NCBI GenBank assembly: GCA_047617305.1
Contig: JBLGCL010000111.1
Coordinates: 1 to 9,450, forward strand
Source: DATFIX01 sp047617305
GTDB taxonomy: Archaea; Halobacteriota; Halobacteria; Halobacteriales; Natrialbaceae
Direction of reading: 5' to 3'
DNA length: 9,450 nucleotides
Positions within the stretch are counted from its first letter, which is position 1. Every line of letters starts with the position of its first letter. This document shows positions 6,319-9,450 of this stretch, one piece after another. The translations under genes and the position numbers were made by a program. A model generated the notes under the pieces. The model searched no databases. It had not been told where the DNA came from and worked only from the letters and a program-made list of their open reading frames with translations.

Positions 6319-6432
6319 TACCACGTTGTTGCTGGGACCGGGCAAGAATGTGTTGCCGAATCACCAGTTCGGATCGACGGATCGCGGCCGCCCCGGTCGG
6401 TTTGGCGATCGGCGTGCACAACCGCCGGCCGG

Positions 6433-6438
6433 TTTTTT
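6433..6438 (+). promoter_or_regulatory. Possible promoter T-run of the 48-residue protein gene
   Basis: A run of six T (GGTTTTTTCG) sits about 35 bases before the ATG at 6470. It would place a transcription start near 6462, with a very short leader. This is a weak consensus match. Confidence 0.3.
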
Positions 6439-6469
6439 CGCTCCGCGCCAACGTGACGACGAACCAGCC

Positions 6470-6616
6470 ATGTCGGACGCGAGGGATCGGACCGCTCCAT
6501 CGAGCGCCGGACAGGAAAGCCACGTCGCCGATGTCGCCGGGGTGGTCGGCTGCGTCGAAATCTGGGAACGTCTTTCGGAGGTCCGCGAGGCGGATCGGGA
6601 GGCCGAGGCGGAGTAA
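6470..6616 (+). CDS. Small acidic haloarchaeal protein of unknown function (48 aa)
   Basis: The product MSDARDRTAPSSAGQESHVADVAGVVGCVEIWERLSEVREADREAEAE has a disordered, polar N-terminus. A core of about residues 17-43 (SHVADVAGVVGCVEIWERLSEVREADR) then looks like an amphipathic helical segment and contains the only Cys. The acid-rich composition fits a halophile protein. I do not recognise a named family, although small orphan proteins of this style are common in haloarchaea. A frame is open far upstream, but that part is antisense to the SDR. The ATG at 6470 follows a T-rich promoter-like run, and the stop lies 76 bases before tRNA-Lys, which has its own TATA element. Its reality as a gene is likely but not certain. 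Confidence 0.6.
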   Translation: MSDARDRTAPSSAGQESHVADVAGVVGCVEIWERLSEVREADREAEAE

Positions 6617-6660
6617 CGTCGCCCCGCACGGGACCGGCCGCGGACGGGTTTTCCGAACGC

Positions 6661-6666
6661 TTATCA
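6661..6666 (+). promoter_or_regulatory. TATA element of tRNA-Lys
   Basis: TTATCA, preceded by a BRE-like CGAACGC, begins 32 bases before the first base of the tRNA. This is the expected archaeal spacing for a transcript starting a few bases upstream of the mature 5' end. Confidence 0.55.
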
Positions 6667-6692
6667 GCAGCCCCGCGCAAATCGACGCACGA

Positions 6693-6766
6693 GGGCCGGT
6701 AGCTCAGTTAGGCAGAGCGTCTGGCTTTTAACCAGACGGACGGGGGTTCAAATCCCTCCCGGCCCG
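6693..6766 (+). tRNA. tRNA-Lys(TTT)
   Basis: The full cloverleaf can be folded by eye. The acceptor stem is GGGCCGG/CCGGCCC with discriminator G. The D arm is GCTC...GAGC. The anticodon stem is TCTGG/CCAGA around the loop CTTTTAA, so the anticodon is TTT. The T arm is GGGGG-TTCAAAT-CCCTC. The gene has no intron and no encoded CCA (GCT would be needed but CTC follows), as expected in a haloarchaeon. It decodes AAA and AAG by wobble. Confidence 0.97.
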
Positions 6767-6861
6767 CTCTTCTCGCGAACGGATGTGAGGAGCGAAAGGG
6801 CTGCGGGAAACGGAGCGACCCGCGACCGAATCAGACGACGTCGTTCCAGCGTGAACAGACG

Positions 6862-6880
6862 GAAAGGGCGAAGCGCCCGA
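6862..6880 (-). terminator. Possible terminator of the surface-protein gene
   Basis: On the minus strand GGGCG-CTT-CGCCC (6866-6878) is a perfect 5-base stem with a tight loop followed by TTTCC, starting about 12 bases after the stop codon of the gene ending at 6891. The T-run is short. The rest of 6767-6890, between tRNA-Lys and this gene, shows nothing else recognisable. Confidence 0.35.
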
Positions 6881-6890
6881 AAGGAGAGAG

Positions 6891-7718
6891 TCAGCCCCGC
6901 CGGGGCATGTACGCCAGGCCGATCAGCAACACGCTGGCGAGCCCGCTCAGGATCGCCACGGTCCAGAGGCCGGTCGTCCGGCGGTGATAGCCGTCCGCGT
7001 CGGCCTGACGTTCGAAGTACCTGCTCGACTCGACACTGTCGAGATACACGGTGGAGTTGTCCGGGAAGTACGCCAGGAACGTCCGGTCCTGGAGCGTCGC
7101 ATTGCTCGCGTGGGCGAGTTCGATGGTGTGCGTGACGTCGGCGGACCACTGGAGTTCGGCCGACTCGTTGGTCAGGCCGGCCACCCGCGTTTCGTTGCCG
7201 GCGTACTGCACCGTCGCGTCGCGGTCGAGCGTCCGGTTCGCCAGCGTTTCGTTGCCCGCGATGAGCCGGCCGATCGGGACCCTGGTCTCCACGAACCCGT
7301 CGTCGTCGATGTCAACGTCGACGACCTGCCGACCATCGCGCCAGCGCGGGGTCGCCCAGTCGCCGGGTTCCGGGCGCAACTGGAACGCCTCCGGGGCGGA
7401 GACGTTGGGGATCAGCACGCGATAGGTCCGGTTCTCGAACGTGACGGTCGCGTTGTGGGCCCAGGACTCGGTTATCCGCTCGGACTCGTTCACCCACTCC
7501 AGGGTTGCCGTCCGATCGGCCTGGGCGCCGCCCGAGATCGACGTGAGCGTGTAGTCACGGTCGCCGACGGTGAACGTCGTCCCCTCCCCCAGCGTGCGTT
7601 CGGCCTCGCCGGGCCGAACGGTGACGTCGGGGGCGTCCGTCAGCGCGATCACGCCGTAGGATGCGGCGGCGATGACGAGGAAAAACGCCACGTACGCCGC
7701 TGCCGCTCGTCGTTGCAT
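6891..7718 (-). CDS. Predicted bitopic surface protein, sequon-rich, unknown function
   Basis: This 275-residue protein has a hydrophobic N-terminal segment (about residues 7-26, AAYVAFFLVIAAASYGVIAL), an acidic beta-rich middle, and a C-terminal transmembrane helix (about 250-271, LWTVAILSGLASVLLIGLAYM) ending in the positive MPRRG. The positive C-terminus places that end in the cytoplasm, so the middle 220 residues should be outside. That part carries ten N-x-S/T sequons (NES, NAT, NRT, NVS, NET, NRT, NET, NES, NAT, NST), fitting an N-glycosylated cell-surface protein. I do not recognise a named family. The ATG at 7718 lies about 27 bases after a TATA element. It has no same-strand gene nearby except tRNA-Leu upstream, and appears monocistronic. 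Confidence 0.85.
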   Translation of the reverse strand: MQRRAAAAYVAFFLVIAAASYGVIALTDAPDVTVRPGEAERTLGEGTTFTVGDRDYTLTSISGGAQADRTATLEWVNESERITESWAHNATVTFENRTYRVLIPNVSAPEAFQLRPEPGDWATPRWRDGRQVVDVDIDDDGFVETRVPIGRLIAGNETLANRTLDRDATVQYAGNETRVAGLTNESAELQWSADVTHTIELAHASNATLQDRTFLAYFPDNSTVYLDSVESSRYFERQADADGYHRRTTGLWTVAILSGLASVLLIGLAYMPRRG

Positions 7719-7740
7719 ACCCTGTGGCTTGACCCGGCGT

Positions 7741-7748
7741 CGTATAAC
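7741..7748 (-). promoter_or_regulatory. TATA element of the surface-protein gene
   Basis: On the minus strand this reads GTTATACG, preceded by GGTAACC. The centre is about 27 bases before the ATG at 7718, which predicts a leaderless transcript and supports that start. Confidence 0.55.
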
Positions 7749-7798
7749 GGTTACCTTTCGACAATATGCTGAAATGATACGTCGAGAGCCGCGTCCGA

Positions 7799-7818
7799 GA
7801 CGCCGATCGAACGGCGTT
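7799..7818. repeat. Short inverted repeat
   Basis: ACGCCG-ATCGAA-CGGCGT is a perfect 6-base stem with a 6-base loop inside the untranslated stretch between the surface-protein promoter and the tRNA-Leu repeats. No T-run follows, and no role is assigned. Confidence 0.35.
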
Positions 7819-7835
7819 CAGGATGCGAAACTCGG

Positions 7836-7868
7836 GATTCGTCGCTGGCGGGCGTGCCAGCGACAGAA
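7836..7868. repeat. Hairpin flanking the duplicated tRNA-Leu 3' end
   Basis: GTCGCTGGC (7841-7849) and GCCAGCGAC (7856-7864) form a perfect 9-base stem with a 6-base loop. The pairing extends outward through ATTC/GAAT with one bulge. It abuts the copied tRNA 3' end at 7869 just as the hairpin at 7967-8003 abuts the real tRNA-Leu, which suggests the two were duplicated together. Confidence 0.55.
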
Positions 7869-7890
7869 TGCGAGGGATGGGATTCGAACC
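7869..7890 (-). repeat. Direct repeat of the tRNA-Leu 3' end (attachment-site-like)
   Basis: These 22 bases are identical to 8001-8022, the discriminator base, acceptor strand and part of the T arm of tRNA-Leu. Allowing one mismatch, the identity extends to 27 bases (7864-7890 against 7996-8022). The copies are 132 bases apart in the same orientation. A copied tRNA 3' end next to its tRNA is the classic footprint of tRNA-targeted site-specific integration, but no integrase gene is visible in this window. Confidence 0.7.
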
Positions 7891-7949
7891 GGAGGAAGAC
7901 GTTCCGGGGTGCTCGCTTCGCTGCGCTCCCGGGGCTGCGACTTCCAGGG
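7891..7949. mobile_element. 59-base palindromic insert in the tRNA-Leu 3'-end copy (candidate)
   Basis: An 8-base sequence, TTCGAACC, occurs at 7883-7890 and again at 7950-7957. Removing one copy plus the 59 bases between them rejoins the tRNA 3'-end copy into 25 bases matching tRNA-Leu (7869-7890 continuing into CCAT). The 59 bases fold back: GGAAG near the left end pairs with CTTCC near the right end, CCGGGG opposes CCCGGGG, and GCTCGCTTCGCTGCGC lies near the tip. A short palindrome flanked by a repeat looks like a miniature insertion with a target duplication, but it is too small to call firmly. Confidence 0.4.
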
Positions 7950-7966
7950 TTCGAACCCATCGTACC

Positions 7967-8003
7967 GCATTTGTCACTCGCGGGGTTGCTCGTGGCAAAA
8001 TGC
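7967..8003 (-). repeat. Imperfect hairpin directly after tRNA-Leu
   Basis: GCATTT-GTCAC (from 7967) pairs with GTGGC-AAAATGC (to 8003) with one bulge and one G-T pair, around a loop of 14 bases. On the minus strand the tRNA 3' end is followed by TTTT and then this stem, so it may mark the tRNA transcript end. It resembles the hairpin at 7836-7868 in form and position. Confidence 0.45.
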
Positions 8004-8085
8004 GAGGGATGGGATTCGAACCCATGGACCCCTGCGGGAGCGGGTCTTAAGCCCGCCGCCTTTGGCCTGGCTCAGCCACCCTCGC
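8001..8085 (-). tRNA. tRNA-Leu(TAA)
   Basis: This is an 85-base class II tRNA. The acceptor is GCGAGGG/CCCTCGC with discriminator A. The D arm begins TGGCTGAGCCAGGCC. The anticodon stem is GCGGG/CCCGC with loop CTTAAGA, giving anticodon TAA. A long variable arm (TCCCGCAGGGGTCC region) and the T arm ATGGG-TTCGAAT-CCCAT follow. No intron or encoded CCA is present. No strong TATA element is seen upstream (8086-8120). The 3' end is duplicated downstream at 7869-7890. Confidence 0.96.
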
Positions 8086-8175
8086 GCACTTCGGGGTACT
8101 GCCCTCTCCCGGAAGTGGATTTCGCTTGCCGCGAGTCTCGGCCCACCGGTCCGCGGTCGTTTCGCCCGCCGTCAG

Positions 8176-8631
8176 TCAGGACGACGGCGCGTAGTCCGCG
8201 CAGACGTCGCCGACGGCGGGTTCGACGACGTCGTCCTTCACCGGGCAGTAGGCCATCGCGTCCCAGTCGCCGACGATCTCCACGTGCTGGCAGATCCCGC
8301 AGTGCGGGCCGCCGGCGTCCTGGCGCGTCGCCTCGCGCAGCAGTTCGTTTTCGATCCGCGGGTCGGAGTCGGCGAACCCGAGGACCGGCGGGTCGCGGTC
8401 GCTGTAGGCTTTCCGCCCGATCGCTTTGGTGCTCAGCGCCGAGAGCAACATGAAGTGGGCTTCCGCCGGCGTGTTGTACGTCTCGCTCTCGACGCGGCCG
8501 AACACCTCCGAGAGCGTCTCGTTGCCGTTCTCGAGTTCGACGCGACGGTCCCCGACGCGCTCGACGAGGTCCTCGGTGGTGATCGGATACGTGAGGTCTT
8601 CGAGGAGCGTTTCGACACGGTTGAGTCGCAT
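8176..8631 (-). CDS. MRLN-type (DUF5789-like) haloarchaeal protein with C-terminal four-Cys module
   Basis: This 151-residue protein has two parts. Residues 1-80 (MRLNRVETLLEDLTYPITTEDLVERVGD..., then TYNTPAEAHFMLLSALSTKAIGRKAYSDRD) resemble the small haloarchaeal DUF5789 proteins, which start MRLN and carry a similar helical layout; this is from memory and approximate. Residues 108-148 carry Cys111, Cys114, Cys129 and Cys144 (HCGICQ...AYCP...GDVCADY), a probable zinc-binding module. Function is unknown; a regulatory or nucleic-acid role is a guess. An upstream in-frame ATG at 8652 would add MIDVDSR, but a TATA element at 8654-8660 predicts transcription start almost exactly at 8631, so the shorter form is chosen. 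The space down to tRNA-Leu (8086-8175) shows nothing recognisable. Confidence 0.85.
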   Translation of the reverse strand: MRLNRVETLLEDLTYPITTEDLVERVGDRRVELENGNETLSEVFGRVESETYNTPAEAHFMLLSALSTKAIGRKAYSDRDPPVLGFADSDPRIENELLREATRQDAGGPHCGICQHVEIVGDWDAMAYCPVKDDVVEPAVGDVCADYAPSS

Positions 8632-8653
8632 ACGTGAGTCTACGTCAATCATG

Positions 8654-8660
8654 ATTATAG
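8654..8660 (-). promoter_or_regulatory. TATA element that decides the start of the MRLN-type gene
   Basis: On the minus strand this is CTATAAT within an AT-rich patch (8651-8685) that stands out from its surroundings. Its centre is about 26 bases before the ATG at 8631, giving a leaderless transcript. The alternative ATG at 8652 would lie upstream of the transcription start. Confidence 0.6.
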
Positions 8661-8750
8661 ATGATAGATGAGGATATGAAGGGTGTTCAAGACCGGTCGG
8701 ACCCCGGAGACCGAAGCCGCCGAACCGTTCCACCGCCGGCACCGAACCGC

Positions 8751-8957
8751 TCAGGGTTCGAGCCACTCCACCCCGTCCCCGCGGTGGACGAGGATCGGCT
8801 CGTCGGGATCGGCCCGGGTTCTGGCCCACTCGACGGCCGCGGACTCGGTGTCGTGCGTGCTCACCACGGAGCCGGCCTTGTGGCCGATCAGGGTGCCGTC
8901 GCCCCGGCGCTGGACGTGCCACTGACCCCCGCCGGGCACGACGTGGTATTCCGCCAT
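8751..8957 (-). CDS. DUF2188-family protein
   Basis: This 68-residue product begins MAEYHVVPGGGQWHVQRRGDG and continues with VVSTHDTESAAVEWARTRADPDEPILVHRGDGVEWLEP. The pattern of HVVP, W-V-R near the start, a D-T-x-x-x-A helix (AAVEWAR) and a closing strand ILVHRGDG is that of DUF2188, a small alpha/beta domain of unknown function widespread in bacteria and haloarchaea. An earlier in-frame ATG at 8978 would add MAREELH. However, the TATA-like element at 8982-8988 lies too close to it and sits about 28 bases before 8957, so 8957 is preferred. It follows the cyclophilin gene on the same strand after 88 bases with its own promoter. Confidence 0.85.
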   Translation of the reverse strand: MAEYHVVPGGGQWHVQRRGDGTLIGHKAGSVVSTHDTESAAVEWARTRADPDEPILVHRGDGVEWLEP

Positions 8958-8980
8958 GTGGAGTTCTTCGCGTGCCATTC

Positions 8981-8989
8981 GGTAAATCC
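8981..8989 (-). promoter_or_regulatory. TATA element of the DUF2188 gene
   Basis: On the minus strand this reads GGATTTACC. The TTTA core centres about 28 bases before the ATG at 8957, which fits a leaderless transcript and argues against the upstream ATG at 8978. Confidence 0.5.
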
Positions 8990-9045
8990 GTCGGATCGAT
9001 CGCCGGCTCCGTGCAGGCTCGACTGGCCTCCGCGACCGTGCCGGG

Positions 9046-9450
9046 TTATCGATGGACCGTCACCGACTCGAGGACGGCCTCCTCGGTCGGGCGGTCGTTC
9101 TCGTCGGTGGGAAGGGACCCGATCTCGTGGACGACGTCCATCCCGTCGATCACTTTTCCGAAGACGGAGTGCTTGTCGTCGAGGTGGGGCTGCTCGTCGA
9201 GCGTGATGAAGAACTGCGACCCGTTGGTGTCCGGCCCGCGGTTGGCCATGCTAACGACCCCCTCGTCGTCGTGGCGGAGTTCGTGGTAGAACTCGTCGTT
9301 GAACGTGTATCCGGGGCCGCCGTGCCCGGTCCCCGTCGGGTCGCCCGTCTGGATCATGAACCCCTCGATGACCCGGTGGAACGGCACGTCGTCGTAGAGG
9401 GGCTCGCCCTCGATCGTCTCGCCGGTTTCGGGGTCCTCCCACCCTCGCTC
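9046..9450 (-). CDS. Cyclophilin-type peptidyl-prolyl cis-trans isomerase (5' end outside window)
   Basis: This is a cytosolic cyclophilin that catalyses proline isomerisation during protein folding. The 134 residues visible start mid-protein with ERGWEDPETGETIEGEPLYDDVPFHRVIEGFMIQTGDPTGTG. The active-site Arg is in FHRVI, the GFMIQTGD strand follows, and then GGPGYTFNDEF, MANRGPDTNGSQFFITL and HLDDKHSVFGKVIDGMDVV are all present and typical. The protein ends ESVTVHR. The GTG at 9387 is only an internal valine; the true start is beyond the window edge and probably 20-40 residues earlier, judging from usual family size. An insertion with WEDPETGE before the FHRV strand is consistent with haloarchaeal versions. 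The catalytic core seems intact. Confidence 0.95.
   Translation of the reverse strand, partial: ERGWEDPETGETIEGEPLYDDVPFHRVIEGFMIQTGDPTGTGHGGPGYTFNDEFYHELRHDDEGVVSMANRGPDTNGSQFFITLDEQPHLDDKHSVFGKVIDGMDVVHEIGSLPTDENDRPTEEAVLESVTVHR

Noticed and set aside
5347..6456. Plus-strand frame of 369 codons opposite the second SDR
   Set aside because: It mirrors the SDR codon pattern and has no domain signature, while the minus strand encodes a complete SDR.
7869..7990. A possible second, decayed tRNA between the repeats (GCGAGTG could pair with CCCTCGC)
   Set aside because: There is no D arm, anticodon arm or plausible length. Only the 3' end is copied, and the 5' match comes from the loop of the adjacent hairpin.
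7555..8025. Minus-strand frame of 156 codons spanning tRNA-Leu and its 3'-end copy, with repeated SNPIPRIL-like segments
   Set aside because: The peptide repeats are translations of the duplicated tRNA 3' end and T arm. Part of the frame overlaps the tRNA gene and the start of the surface-protein gene, so it is not a real coding sequence.
7672..8637. Plus-strand frame of 321 codons across tRNA-Leu and the MRLN-type gene
   Set aside because: It runs through a tRNA on the opposite strand and the antisense of a supported gene, with no motif or promoter.
1..9450. CRISPR arrays, rRNA, transposase or integrase genes, riboswitches
   Set aside because: No regularly spaced repeats, rRNA-like segments, DDE or tyrosine-recombinase motifs, or recognisable riboswitch cores were seen on either strand.

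Overview
This window reads as chromosome of a halophilic archaeon (class Halobacteria). The evidence is a GC-rich composition, very acidic predicted proteins (many Asp/Glu), tRNA genes without an encoded CCA end, BRE/TATA-type promoters placed 25-30 bases before start codons (leaderless or near-leaderless transcripts), and families typical of haloarchaea (a DUF35 Zn-ribbon/OB-fold protein, a short MRLN-type protein, a DUF2188 protein, and small acidic orphans). The genus cannot be fixed from sequence alone.

Layout. (1) 1-429 (+) is the 3' part of a gene whose product carries a D...ExK nuclease-like signature. (2) 430-555 is a promoter region containing a 46-base, two-shell concentric palindrome directly abutting the putative TATA box. 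(3) 556-3173 (+) is a tight three-gene operon: an HMG-CoA-synthase-fold protein, an SCP2-type thiolase and a DUF35 protein. This is the same set of genes that encodes the thiolase/HMGCS/DUF35 channelling complex in other archaea. Here the HMGCS-like member appears to have lost its catalytic Glu, Cys and His, while the thiolase and DUF35 motifs are intact. (4) 3189-4593 (-) holds a short-chain dehydrogenase followed by a VapBC toxin-antitoxin pair with its own operator-like palindrome. (5) 4681-5325 (+) is a membrane-anchored SOUL-family protein, divergent from the dehydrogenase. (6) 5362-6318 (-) is a second, retinol-dehydrogenase-like SDR. (7) 6470-6616 (+) is a 48-residue acidic protein, followed by tRNA-Lys(TTT).

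(8) 6891-7718 (-) is a predicted surface protein with a transmembrane segment at each end and ten N-glycosylation sequons. (9) 7836-8085 is a tRNA-Leu(TAA) gene on the minus strand, followed downstream by a duplicated copy of its 3' end. That copy appears to be split by a 59-base palindromic insert flanked by an 8-base repeat. This looks like an integration-site scar with a secondary miniature insertion. (10) 8176-9450 (-) holds three genes: a DUF5789-like protein with a four-Cys C-terminal module, a DUF2188 protein, and a cyclophilin peptidyl-prolyl isomerase cut by the window edge.

Functionally the window is a mix of acyl-CoA metabolism (the thiolase operon), oxidoreductases, stress or housekeeping genes and tRNAs. 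The best candidates for something undescribed are the apparently non-catalytic HMGCS paralogue kept inside an otherwise intact thiolase operon, the concentric palindrome in front of it, and the tRNA-Leu 3'-end scar. No CRISPR array, rRNA, transposase or integrase gene is visible.
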